Below are positions 25,485-37,556 of a stretch of 64,000 bases of DNA, piece by piece (position 1 is the first letter of the stretch; each line of letters begins with the position of its first letter). Location of the stretch: positions 10,963,024 to 11,027,023 of the forward strand of contig JAQFVV010006215.1 of NCBI GenBank assembly GCA_028023455.1, in the 5' to 3' direction. Position numbers and translations under genes: made by a program. This DNA comes from Epiperipatus broadwayi (Eukaryota > Onychophora > Udeonychophora > Euonychophora > Peripatidae). The notes beneath the pieces are model-generated. The model searched no databases and was not told the origin of the DNA. It was given only the letters and a program-made list of their open reading frames with translations.

Positions 25485-25648
25485 ATATTATAATATTAAA
25501 TCATACTTTCACACTTCCAATGTAAAGCTATAACAACAAATTGAAAATTAAATTTAATGGCTAAGTGCTTAGCCATTAAATTTAATTTTCAATTTGTTGT
25601 TATAGCTTTACATTGGAAGTGTGAAAGCATGATTTAATATTATTATAT
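25485..25648. repeat. Near-perfect 164 bp palindrome
   Basis: Two 81-base arms mirror each other around a 2-base spacer at 25566-25567 (AAG-TG-CTT). Pairing position by position, I find only two mismatches (25505/25628 and 25489/25644). It encodes nothing. Transcribed as part of the HHIPL intron it would form a long hairpin. It could be a young foldback or a MITE-like insertion. Confidence 0.93.
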
Positions 25649-27827
25649 TGGACAAATGTAAAATATAAATATACAGGTTTTCATATGATATTATAATTTG
25701 TCAAAATAATAAACTTATTGAAAATATTATATTTTTCACAATTGATTTCATGTTGAAAATATATATAATTCACATGTATGTATGTATGTATGTATGTATA
25801 TAACAAAAATAATATGAAAAAAAATGTTTTTTTAAAAAGAAAAAATTATTGTGAAATTCAGTTTGGAAAATTCTTTTATCTGGATTAATTAGAAACATTT
25901 TAAAAAAAGATTCCAGCAAGTTTTTTTTATTCCCTAATCTAGAAATATTTTTGGAGTTTACTTTTTTTTCCAAAGTATACTGGAATCACATTTTACTTGT
26001 TGGTGAATAAAGTTATTTACTTTAAAAAAAATTGTAATTTAAAAATTATAACTGCCATTTTCACTGAAGAAAATATTTAAAATAACTCATCAGCTATACT
26101 TTATATATAAATATAAATAATGCAGTACCTTTATCTGTGCTTCTCCACATATAGATAAAACAGTATGCATATAAACTAATTCTTCAGAAAGCTGATGGAC
26201 TCTCTGGATAAGCTGGTCCTTTTTAAAAAGTGGATTGACTTATTATCATCTTCAAAAAAGGTATAATCCAGTAACTGTTGGCCTGCAGTAAGCTCCATTT
26301 AGTTTAGAATTTTATAGACCACAAGCATATCAACTAGTACACTATATATATATGCTGATGAATCACCAAAAATCTCATTCTGTCTTCCATGTAACTCAAA
26401 ACTCTACCATTGTGAACTACCAGTTGCTGAATAAACTGTCTCTTGCTTTCAATTATCACTTCATAGTTCTCACATTGTCATATTCTGGAAAAACTTTTAA
26501 AACTCTCCTTAATCTTTTTTCCAACCTTTTTACAATCAGGATGAAAAAAAACACAGTAATTAAAAAGAAGTTTTCCCTATTTTGAGTGAAAAAAAGTTAA
26601 TGGTTCTTTTTCAATTCACATTAATCCTTTCAAAAACAACTTTGTAGGATTTTTATCAAAATGTGTTACACAAGCTTTAATTTAAAAAAAATTAATATGA
26701 TAGATAGTGGAATTTTATAATTTATAGTATGTCTATTGAAACAAAAAAACATACTTGTTCTAATTTCAAAATCAGAATTAATAAAATATTAATTAAACTT
26801 TTTTAAATGCTTAATTTATAATAAAATAGACCTTTTTAAATATTTAATTTATAATAAAAAATTTAAATTCAAAATTATTTGATCCTTAACTGTTATTCCA
26901 GTGTAACATAGAAAATATATGGGAGTGGGGGTCCAGTAACTTTTTATATGCCTTACATAAATTTTAATGCAAGACTTACTTTCTTTAAAATTTGCAAAAT
27001 GACCAAATATTTGGTTATAGGATGATTTAGTATGTGTTTAAAATAAAAGCCCATTTTGAAAACATATTTAAAGCTATATATCATCTGGTATAATTTAGCT
27101 ATATTTATTCAATCCAAAGTTTGAATGTGATCCCATTAAAAAAGCTAGAAGTTTTTATAGTCAAATAATTTTATGGTTCCATATGGATAAAACATGGCAG
27201 TTTCATCACACATTAATGTGATCTGTCCTTTTAGAAATTTTTATTTTTCTATTTGTTTTTTGTTTGTATCTGGATAAAATTTTAGAACTAGAAAAATTTA
27301 TATTATAATCAGTACCCAGAATATATAAAGTATGTGCTAATAATATGATGATTTGAGATGTTTTATATGAACATGAGAAATTATTACATTTGTAGTGAAA
27401 AATATGATCATGTTAACATAATGAAGCAACAAGCAGCAGCTAAAGTATTTGTTTTGGATATTGACTGCAATATAAATTACTAAAGTTTTATCCTGACATA
27501 AAAAAAACATCATAAAATTGATTGTGATTAACAAAAAAAAATTCTATCTCTATGGAAAAATTCTATCAAAAACAAAACTCTCATATTGATCATCCCCCAC
27601 CTACTTTTATCTCACCTTTTAACATGACATCTAAATTTTATATTCATAAAATAACTAAAAGCTAAGCTATATAATAAGTGTTGGAAGTTCACTTTTTATT
27701 ATTACCTCTAACAATACTCATGCTTCCAAACAATGGAATGAAACATCATTATCAGTGTTGTAATAATAATAAGTGACCACATATTTGAAAGAATCTGAAA
27801 ACTATACTCATATATATACATATATAT

Positions 27828-28060
27828 ATATAAAATTGAATAATAAATTTAATGGTTTACAAACTATTACAAACAATCCTTAAATCCACAGAAGTGCTTT
27901 TGGTTAATTTCTTAAACCTGAATCAACTGCCATTAAATTAAAAAAAAATTTTAATGGCAGTTGAGGCAGGTTTAAGAAATTAATGGAAAGTACTTCTGTG
28001 GATTTAAGGATTGTCTGTAATAGTTTGTAAACCGTTAAATTTATTATTTCAATTACAATT
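27828..28060. repeat. Foldback repeat, family A, copy 1
   Basis: A left arm reading TTTACAAACTATTACA...CCACAGAAGT...TTAATTTCTTAAACC is mirrored on the right by GGTTTAAGAAATTAAT...ACTTCTGTGG...TGTAATAGTTTGTAAA. Arms are roughly 105 bases with scattered mismatches, around a short A-rich spacer near 27939-27950. It lies in the HHIPL intron and is related to the foldback at 37245-37556. Confidence 0.88.
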
Positions 28061-29019
28061 ACAATTTTGTTTTTAATTAATGGACATTTTATTTATATAT
28101 ATATGTTCTCATTTCCCACCCACATATATATTCTTTAATTAGAAAAAAAAATATTTTATATAGAGATTTATGTATGCGTGTATTATATTGTGTTTATAGA
28201 TGATAGACTAATAAGCAGTAATGAATATAAGGTTACCAGAAATAATATTTAATACATTGATTTATTATATTTTTTGTTAAATAATAATTCAATTATATAG
28301 CTCTATTTTTTAAAATGAAATAGATTGGAAATGAAGATGTAAAAAAGTGATTGGTGGATTAATAGATAAACTAGGCACATGTGTGGTGAAAGTAGTGTGA
28401 TAAGAGTCCAGATGTTTTTAAATATAAAACATTTTATACATATCTCTATATGCATTTAGATGGCAAACTCTATTATCTGGATCTTAGATTATCTCAAGGA
28501 AGGAAAGGAAAATGCTTTGACAGAATAAATATAATTATTAATCTTCTTATTAATGACTTGAGACTGTCTATGTGTGAAATTTGATTGCTATCTTCAAAAT
28601 CACAGTTATTTTTGGGGGGAGAAGATTTTTTTTTCCTTGATCAGAAATTCGAGATATAAAGAATGGTACAATACTAAGAAAGGCACTCAGTTAACAATAT
28701 TCAGAAAAACTTTAAAGAGATAAGCAGTTAAGTTAAAGTTTTTTTTGGCTGAATATCCAGTTGTTTTAAAGTTAAAAGACATGGATAGAAAGTTAAGAAA
28801 AAAGTTAAAGAATTAGCAGCAGTTTTCATCTGCTTTTTTAAAAGCTTAGTAGGAGCTATTGATTTTTTTTCTCTTTAAAAATTAAAGAAGAAAATATGAC
28901 TCTTGCTTTAAAATCAGCATAAAGATGTGTGCATATATATATAATTTCACAGCAAAATTCATGTAAAGATATGGATTTAAATTGAATCCTTTAAAATAAG
29001 TTGTTAATATAACATATAA

Positions 29020-29067
29020 TGGCACTTATATATATATATATATATATAATATATATTGGTAATGGCA

Positions 29068-29101
<34 letters not shown>
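29020..29101. repeat. Duplicated (TA)n tract
   Basis: GGCACTTATATATA... occurs twice (about 29021 and 29064), each copy running into (TA)n and ending in TATTGGT. The local block was duplicated together with its repeat. Confidence 0.88.
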
Positions 29102-29103
<2 letters not shown>

Positions 29104-29421
29104 TTGTTTGTGAAACAAGCAGGATGCCATGCTAATTTTTCCATTTTCTGTTCCTTTGAGACCTCACATCTATGGGTTAAATTCACCAAGCTATCTGTAG
29201 ACTCATATACCAGTCTATAATAACCAAAGAATGGCCAAATTCAAAGCCAACTACTGATGCTATCTAAGAGGCTTCTTTTTTGTCACCTGGCCTATTAAAG
29301 GATCATCATCTTTGAATGGAGTGAGAAGAGGAAAGAAGAGAAGAAAGAAGAAGATGAATAAAGACATGCATCCAACCTCAATTAGTCTATGAATCAATTT
29401 TTTAAAAGTTTTCTTCACTTT

Positions 29422-29548
29422 TATCTAACAGTGTCTGCAATAACTCTTTTAAAATGATAGGAACAAGCAAACCAACCAGTTCCTATTTATCTAAAAGTAT
29501 CTGCAATAACTTTTTTAAAATGGTAGGAACAAGCAAACCAATCAGTTG
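29422..29548. repeat. Tandem duplication, 66 bp unit
   Basis: TATCTAA.AGT.TCTGCAATAAC and TAGGAACAAGCAAACCAA occur in both units, offset by 66 bases. Confidence 0.93.
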
Positions 29549-32021
29549 AAGTTATAAATTGGGAGAACAGTCTGATATTTATACCTAAAACATAATAAGA
29601 ACTGAAAAATGTATCGGGTAACTGAAATTTAATTAAAAAAATTTTCTTATTTACTTATTAAAAGTAAATTTTAATTTCTAAAGTCAAGCATTTTTTTATA
29701 CAAAAACATGAAGAGTTTATTTATTGATTGTGTTATTCTCAATACTACATAACATTAAACATACACCGTTTAAATTCATTAAACTTAGTTTTTCATTATT
29801 GTTTTTTTTATTATGTTTTTTATTATTGTTTTTTATTCATTGTGATAATTAGGCAACCTATCAATATGTGCTTGATAATGTTTTTTTTATTATTTATTTT
29901 TTTTGCTATAATTTATTTTTGCTCAAGGTTGCAATAATATTTTTTATATGTGTGATTTATGTATTAAACCATAATATAAGGGTACACAGTTTAAATATAT
30001 ATATTGACATATCACAGGGTGTGTGCATGTGTGACTGCTTATACAAACACATTAAAAAATAGGTTATGCATAGTTAATTTAAATATAGCAAATTGAAAAG
30101 CAGGGCTTCATATATGTATGATAGTGAAAAAACACACACATAACATAAATGGAATTTACCTTTATGAAATATAATAAGTAGAGAAAATCTTCAATAAGCA
30201 TTTAATAGAATATTTTTATGTCCTTTTAAGCTAACTTATTTCAAAATATGTGGTAATAAAAGCAGATATATAAAATTAGTTGATTACGCATATAGTATTA
30301 AGATATTTTGTTTAATTATATATTTAATAAAGTCAATTGTATAATTAGTAAATTTGATTTATAAAAAAAAAGAAGAGTGTTAATAAATATAATTATATCA
30401 TATTTGGTTTCCGAGTTATTATTATTAATATTGTTATATTTTTTCCTTCTCTTGATTCTATTGTTTTAATTTATCATCATCATTCATAAATGTTAAGTGG
30501 AGGATATTGATTTACATATAAGAATGTTTAAGGATTATGCTTGACATATAACCAAGTTTTTTTTAATAATTAAAAGTTAATAATAAAAAGCTAAAATTAT
30601 GTTGTGCCCAAGAGGTATGATCACCATCATCACTGAATGAATAATAATCATTAAATCCAATCTTAAAAATAATTAATATGTTTAGTAAATAGGGGTTTAT
30701 GAAAAGCTAAATATAATGTGGAGAGATTCGTGATGATCATTCACCATCACTGGTAAATACTGATAATTGAGCTATAATTTTATCTATAATAGTATTTGAA
30801 GTAAATATAACCATAAACGTATACAAATGCTAGTAAGTATTATAATTAAATCCCAGTTTAACATAATGTGATTTTATGAAAGTGCCTATAAGTTTATGGA
30901 AGATATATTTGTTGTTGTGAGTTCATTATATAGCTGTGGATGGGATCATCATCATTATATTATGATGAATAATTACATTCGAATATCAGCCTTTCAAGCC
31001 AATTGTGCAAATGCTTTGCGAGTGTTAAATAATAAATGAATTGTATACAGATGCTATAAAAATAAATGCTTATTTATATATATGATGAATAAGTAAATTA
31101 AGTACTAGGTTTAATGGCCATATAACTAAATAATGGTTTTCACTATGTGTGTTTGGAAGCCATTAGTAAGAGTATATTTGCATCAGTACATCAATATACT
31201 TAAATTGAGCTAGTAATATCTATAGGAGTGTTGGATATATAAATTTTATGGTATTGGGATCTTATAATTTTTTTGACAGGGATAAAATATAAGAGGGTCA
31301 TTATTTTTTGTTTGTTAGTCATCCAAGTCATGTGTAGTAAAGAATGTACCAAATGGGTTTGAAACCAGTACACTAGGGACAGATAAGATTTATGTAGGTT
31401 TGAAACAATCTAGTGGTGCCCGTGAAAAACACATGTACTTAGCTAAGCTGAATAAAAGTGATCAAGTCCCTTTTCAACTTATTAACTTTCTTTGATAATT
31501 TTTTTAAGTTATTATAAATAGCACCAGTGTGTGCATGTGATCATGAATGGTCTTATATATATGAAAAGAGAAATGGGAAGGATTCTTTGTTAAAAGAACC
31601 TATTACTGGAGATAAGCATAATGCACTCCATGGATTTCACAGTAATTTTATTCAGTTGCTATAGCTAGTATTGGTTTATCTGATGACAATGGCTAGTATA
31701 TTTTATTGGTTCAAATGACTTCCAAATATCGGAATATTTTAAATCTTAAATGATGACAATGATTAATTTTCATTTTTTATTTTGTGTTGAGAAATGGGAT
31801 AATTTATTTATCTCATTATTAGTGTGACAGAATTAATGTTTATGATAGTTGCAAACGGGCTATGGTGTTATATTTAATTAGTTACAAATGGATACCTAAC
31901 TAAAACATGATATGTAAATTGCCATATTCTTATTCCTATACAGCGTCTTCCTTATTTAATTATAAATTATAGCGACTATCATTGTAAATCCATTTTTTAT
32001 TCTGTTACAATATATATAACC

Positions 32022-32615
32022 ACTCCATCTTACACAACTGATGCACATGATCATGTACATGTGAAAAAGATAAATGATTTCCAATATAAGTATTTCATGC
32101 CAAACCAGCACTCATCATTTGTTCTAGATCATCATCTCCTACACATATATAATCAGTGCTCAGTTTATACTAATATAGCAAATTTTTACACTTTAATGGG
32201 CACTTTAATTTTGTCCATCCTTCAACTCTTCAGCCATCCATATCAATAAAAATCTGATAATGGAATGCTAAAGAACTTTGTTGATGCCAATATTGTTGTC
32301 ATAATATGTTGACTTTATATCACTCTGAGCCCTTATATATAGAACCTTAATATGTCCATTTAAATATGCAGAAGAGGGTTTGATAGAATATAGGCTGAAT
32401 ATGTAATAAAATTGAAGCCTGTCCATTAAAGTATGAAGATTTTCTACCTTAAAATAAACGGAGCATTGATTATATATATATATGTGTGTGTGTGTGGGAG
32501 ATGATGATTTGGACCAACTGAAGAGTGCAGGTTCAGCACAAAATATATGTATATTGGAGATCATTTATCTTTTCATATGTACATCATCATGGATATTGGT
32601 TGTATAAGATGGAGT
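32022..32615. mobile_element. Element of about 594 bp with long terminal inverted repeats
   Basis: ACTCCATCTTACACAAC at 32022 is mirrored by GTTGTATAAGATGGAGT ending at 32615. The arms continue inward for roughly 185 bases (AAAGATAAATGAT against ATCATTTATCTTTT; CAGTGCTCAG against CGGAGCATTG). A central unique stretch of about 220 bases lies at 32207-32425. The layout resembles a non-autonomous DNA element. The 98-codon minus frame at 32268-32564 is not protein-like. A clear target duplication was not found. Confidence 0.7.
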
Positions 32616-32844
32616 TAAGACTGAATTCAAATCCTGTCTAAATTATATACACTATATCCTTTTATTTCAATATTATATATAGAGAGAGATAGAAAATCTT
32701 TGTGTTTGGTATTATGCATATTTAAATTTAAAAATTATATTATTTTTTTACATTTGTTTGATAAACTTTTTGTCTCACATTCACTGCAATATAAAACGGA
32801 AAAGAGCATTTGTAGAAATGATAGTACATTACTTTTGTTTTTAG

Positions 32845-32974
32845 GAGATGAAATATTGCCTATTACATTTTATGGGCGTAAAGATGGAATTTCAGTAATT
32901 GGAGGCTATGTTTATCGTGGATGTGAAATTCCATTTCTGGAAGGACTTTACATTTTTGGTGATTGGATTAATGG
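32845..32974 (+). CDS. Next HHIPL exon (propeller segment)
   Basis: This 130 bp exon follows the acceptor TTTGTTTTTAG. Read in the phase set by the 23147 exon it gives [11 protein letters not shown], a short KDGISVIGG stretch, then [10 protein letters not shown] and [22 protein letters not shown] followed a few residues later by GLYIFGD is a highly recognisable stretch of HHIP-like propellers. The likely donor is GG|GTAAAT, so the exon ends in phase 2 within a Gly codon. Reading through instead meets TAA at 32976-32978, which supports an intron there. The C-terminal propeller blades and any SRCR or EGF-like tail are not visible downstream in the window. Confidence 0.88.
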
Positions 32975-35900
32975 GTAAATATAATTATAATTATTATATA
33001 AAATAATAGTAATACTAATAATTATATATAAATTAATTTTTATCATAGAAAAATAATAATTATATATATATCAAATCAGTTTGCTTTTAAACATAAAATT
33101 AAAGATTCATTTTTTAAAAATATAATAAGCACCTAGTTACAAGACTATTGCATATTAAAATGGGAACAATACATATTAAAGGATTTAACTATTGAAAAAA
33201 TTAATTAGTTTTAACAGTTGATTATAAATATAACATATTGAATGAATGAAATTGTGTAAAATTGCTTTTCTTTAAATGAAACCAGAAGTTGCTAAACACA
33301 GGACATGTGACTATACTTTAATAATTGAGTTAAACATTTCTCTCTCTGAAATCATTATATACCATAATAAATCTAGATCATTTTTCTGCCCTAATTTATT
33401 GCTTTTTCTTTTCATATTTCATTTAAATAAAAGTTATTTTGTTATTGTTATTTCTGCTAACCTATCCTTATATTCTCCATTTGATATTGACATAATAGAT
33501 CAGATGTTCCACATAACTGATTCAAGTTTTGTATACCAGTTAGAGCTATAAAAGCCATGCTGTAAATGCTAATTGATAAATAAAAAGTTCAAATGAACAT
33601 TTTTCATTATTTATTAGAATTTAGGATTAAAAAAAAAAACACCAATTGACACATTTTGAGTATTTTGCAATTAAAAAAGCACTTAATTAAACAAGTTTCA
33701 CTATGTGTTAACATTTTTGAAATGAAAAAAATTGTTTAAAAACAAACCATTTTTAATCTCTATTTGAAACAAGTACTTACAAACAGTACTTGGACAAGTG
33801 GTTTTCACATTTTTACAAAATTTCACAATACCATGTGTTCTTGTTGTGAAACATCCTCATTATGTTGAATGTAAATATAAAATTTTATTTGTAGTTTTAT
33901 GGTAACACAATACAAAGTATAAAAACTTGCATAATTTACTAAAAAAAATAATTACCAAATATTTCACTCTTATCATTTAGTACAAAATAATGTAAAATAA
34001 TTAAGCTGTAATTTGTTAATAATGTTTAAATAAATTCTGCACTTAGCATCTGTAATGGTATTGATTCTTTTTTTAAAAAAATAACTCATTACTTTGCTTT
34101 AATTTTTAATAAATTATACTAATTTATACATAAGTTTGTAACATTTATCAATGCATAATTTTTTTACCAAAAACATGCACCTTTTTGTAATTTATATTGT
34201 AATACTATAAAAATATTCATAAAACTTTACAATTATGTTGACATTATTTTATTGTTTTTTTTTCCTTAAAAAAATATTCATTATATGCTCACTTTAGTTT
34301 GTTTAATTTTTTTTTTCAATATTTCTTTGTTTTGAAAATATTAACTTCATCTATTAATATGATGGTTCTATCTATTATATATATTCCATCAGCCCTTCCT
34401 CCCCCTCACCCGATTTTTGAAAGTTCTAAACAAAAACTCAAAATCTTAGTCCCCTTTTATCATCCATGCAATTTTCTTTTAATGTTCCATAATCTAAAAA
34501 TAAATATTCAATGTTTCCCTTTTATCTCCTTGAATAGCTACAGTGCAAATGTATTTATTTTTGCTGTTTGTTCTAATACTCTTGACCTGAAACTAAATGA
34601 ATAGAAAACTTCTTCTAATGTTAATATACATTTTTTTTTATATATTACATATAAGAATAGCTAAATAGAGATTAAAGGTTATAAGTTAATTCACACTGAT
34701 TAGATGAATGCTGCTGATGATCATAAAAATAAAAAATGTAATGAGATATGGCTTTCATAACTGGTAGAAAGGTGTCATACTCTTAAAGGTGCCAAATCTA
34801 TGAGTTATTTTTGTCCTTAATACGTAACCAAAATAGCACATACTTACACATGTATTGTTACAACTATTTATACAGTTCCATTTTGTTTTAATGCTGAATT
34901 ATCTTTTTGTTATAGATAAATTTTATATTCTTAACATACCAAAAAATGAAGGATGGAGCTTTTCTTAAATTTAAAGTAATAGTTGTTTATCAACAAAAAT
35001 TTATTGATAATATTATAAGTAGCCAAATATTAAGTCTTCATTAACTCAAATTAAAATTTTTTCCACTTTGTCTGCTGACGTTTTTCAGATGATGTTTTGT
35101 TTTCTTTCTTTACTGATGTAAAAAGTATAAGCATGACATAGAACAAAATATGAGCATTCTATAGCTTAATCACGTGGCTTTCAGAAAATGTTTATTTAAA
35201 AAAAATCAGTTGAAATTTGGATTTTTGGCAAATTTTTTAATCGACCACAGTATTTAATTTTTGGGGGTTTTTTTTTGATAATTTTTGTACTTATCACAAA
35301 GCAATAAAAGACAAAAATAATTTACGGGCTGCAAATGATATTTTCTCTGGTGCTATTCACAAAGAAGGCCTACAATAAATCTTCAACATAATGTCGTAAG
35401 TAACATTTTTAAATTTTTTTTTAATTTTTTTCATAAAATTATAAATATATATTTTATAAAATTATCTTTTTTATTAATTTTAGTTTGTAATCAGTGTGTG
35501 TGTTAGTTATTTATGATCATATAGAATTCATATCTTATGTAATTTTCTAATGTTCTACCTACACTTATGTTCTACCTACACTTATAAAAATAATGTTTTT
35601 CAAAAAGTATAATTTATTATGAAAATCATTAATTATGTTTATATAATATGGTTTATAAGTAATTTGTTATAAAACTAATAATCAAATGTTATGCAAACAT
35701 TGCATACACATTTTCAAGTCTATAGCTAACAAATACACTATATGCAAATAAATTATATCTATGTGGTACAATAAATATAATAAGATGGCATCACTTCTGT
35801 GCATAAAGAATATAAACATCACTTGTATGTGCATAAAGAATATAAACATCACTGGTGTCCATAAAGAATATAAACATCACTGATGTACACAAAAAAATAT

Positions 35901-37244
35901 AAAATGAAGAGATGAAACTCCTTTTATCAGTGATATAGACAGTAGCCTACAATTTCTAGTTTTAAATGGATAAGAAGCCAATTGCTATGATGATTTCTTT
36001 TGTATCTTTTATTAGGATGAATCTTTTTCTTTATAGACACCTTTGACATTTAGAACATTTGGAGTACAAGATAAAAATGAAGTCATATCCAAATTCTTTT
36101 GGAGATTGTGAAGCTGTGGATTAACTCAGGTAAGACATGTTATACATGTTTAGAAAGATAATTTTGTGCAGAATATAAAGAAATTATCACTGAAGATGTA
36201 TTTTCAATTTTAGTTAATGTTACTTTTCAAATTATGAACAAACAATAAAATAATAATTATTTCGGATGTGAAAATTTCTTTTTTCCCTTATTTTTTATGT
36301 AGTTATCACTATTTATTTTATGTTTATTGTTTTCCTTAATGTTTCTAGTTTCTAGCAATGTAATTGTTTTTGCTCTAACATAATTAAAACTGAAGTTATT
36401 GTGAAAATTGTGTGTCAGGCCAGTATTTTAAAAAGTTCAATATGGCAGTTTGAAGCTGATTAATTACACAATAATGATAATCTAAATTCTTATGTTTCTC
36501 ATTTTATACTTACATAAAGATGTTATAGTTTTAATTTTTTATATTTTAGTTACTACTGAATTATTTACACAACATGGATTTTTCTTTGCTTTTCTACTTT
36601 GGCAACTGAGAAGTTAAGAGACTACTTATCTTTCCTATCATGACATTTTAAAAACAAAATGCATCATTATGTAAATTAAAGCACTACTTCAATACTTTGT
36701 TTTCATATAATTTAACTCCCCCCCTATTTATATTGGGTCTTTTAACCACATTATCCAAATGTCTTAGATTTAATTAAGACTGATCCTCAAGTGAATTTTT
36801 ATGCCAAATATAAAATTAAAAAGAATATAACCAATTCATTTGATTTAATTTTTATGCAAATTAGTAATCAAAAACATACCTTTACTTTTTTTTTTTAAAA
36901 AAAAAACATTTTAATTTTTCATTTAGTCATTTTTAGTTTAATAGTAAAGTTACACTTGCAATAATTGTTTTTAATGTAAATATTTATATCAGTCTTACAA
37001 TACTACTTAATTATTTCTGATGTTTTTGTTTTATTTCTTTTTGTTTTTAATAATGTGTTAAATGGCAAAATAAACCATAAAAGAAATATTTTCTCGTTAA
37101 AATATATATATTTTAATTTTCTAACTCTCTAGTTTTTTTCCTTTTTCTATTGTCAATTAATGTTTTAGTTTTGATGTGGTCTTAACTATCATTAGATTTT
37201 GGATTTCAATTTTTCAATCATTTATTTTAATTAAGGCACTGACA
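32975..37244. other. Probable HHIPL intron downstream of the second exon
   Basis: Begins GTAAAT at the inferred donor. It is T-rich on the + strand and has the 35.8 kb minisatellite. An exon-like stretch at 36037-36128 (acceptor TTTATAG, donor GGTAAG) has a stop in all three frames and no family resemblance. The next HHIPL exon was not found. Confidence 0.5.
35790..35905. repeat. Minisatellite, four 28-30 bp units
   Basis: ATAAAGAATATAAACATCACT repeats with variable TGTATGTGC or GGTGTCC linkers; the fourth unit is degenerate. A nearby 17 bp duplication (GTTCTACCTACACTTAT, about 35552-35585) is separate. Confidence 0.93.
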
Positions 37245-37556
37245 TATATAAAATTATAATAAAAATAATGATTTATAACGGTAATAATATATTATATAAA
37301 TAAGTAATGTGTTGCAGAAGTACTTTCAATTAATTTTTAATTTTTTCAATTGAAAACCATTTAAATTTAAATGATTTTTAATTAAAGAAAGTCAGGAACT
37401 GAATTGAAAATACTTCTGCTGTTTCAAATTTAAATGGTTTTCAGTTGAAGAAGGTTAAGAAATTAACAGAAATTACTTCTATGGTCTATTATAACTATTT
37501 ATAAAATATATTACCACAGTTATAATTCATTATTTTATTACAATTATTATACTTTA
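37245..37556. repeat. Foldback repeat, family A, copy 2
   Basis: The outer arms (about 37245-37375 and 37425-37556) are mirror images, with AACCATTTAAATTT near the inner ends and AGAAGT with an ATATATTA block further out. The middle carries a third partial arm (TTAAAGAAAGTCAGG to TACTTCTGC). Arm words AGAAGT, TTAATTTCTTAA and TCAACTG recur in the 27.8 kb copy at matching spacing, so the two are one family. Confidence 0.82.

Larger units (their letters stand above)
23291..32844 (+). other. HHIPL intron, about 9.55 kb, phase 1
   Basis: The intron starts GTAAGT and ends TTTTTAG. Splicing leaves one base (G) from the left exon and GA from the right, making GGA (Gly) and continuing as DEILPI. It holds two foldbacks (25485-25648 and 27828-28060), a short TGTA tract (about 25773-25801), a possible minus-strand exon (26129-26239), twin (TA)n tracts near 29020-29100, a 66 bp tandem duplication (29422-29548) and a large inverted-repeat element (32022-32615). 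The rest is AT-rich sequence in which I recognise nothing. Confidence 0.82.

Noticed and set aside
32268-32564. A 98-codon minus-strand frame
   Set aside because: Lies wholly within the inverted-repeat element and includes a translated (TG)n/(TA)n run.
34299-34604. A 101-codon + strand frame rich in Phe, Ile and Ser
   Set aside because: Low-complexity translation of T-rich intronic sequence; no motif and no acceptor or donor pair with coding continuity.
35790-35905. CRISPR-like array
   Set aside because: The repeats of about 20 bases are separated by 8-10 base variable linkers of the same motif; this is a eukaryotic minisatellite, with no cas genes nearby.
36037-36128. Exon-like stretch with acceptor TTTATAG and donor GGTAAG
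   Set aside because: All three frames contain stops and it does not resemble the next HHIPL segment.
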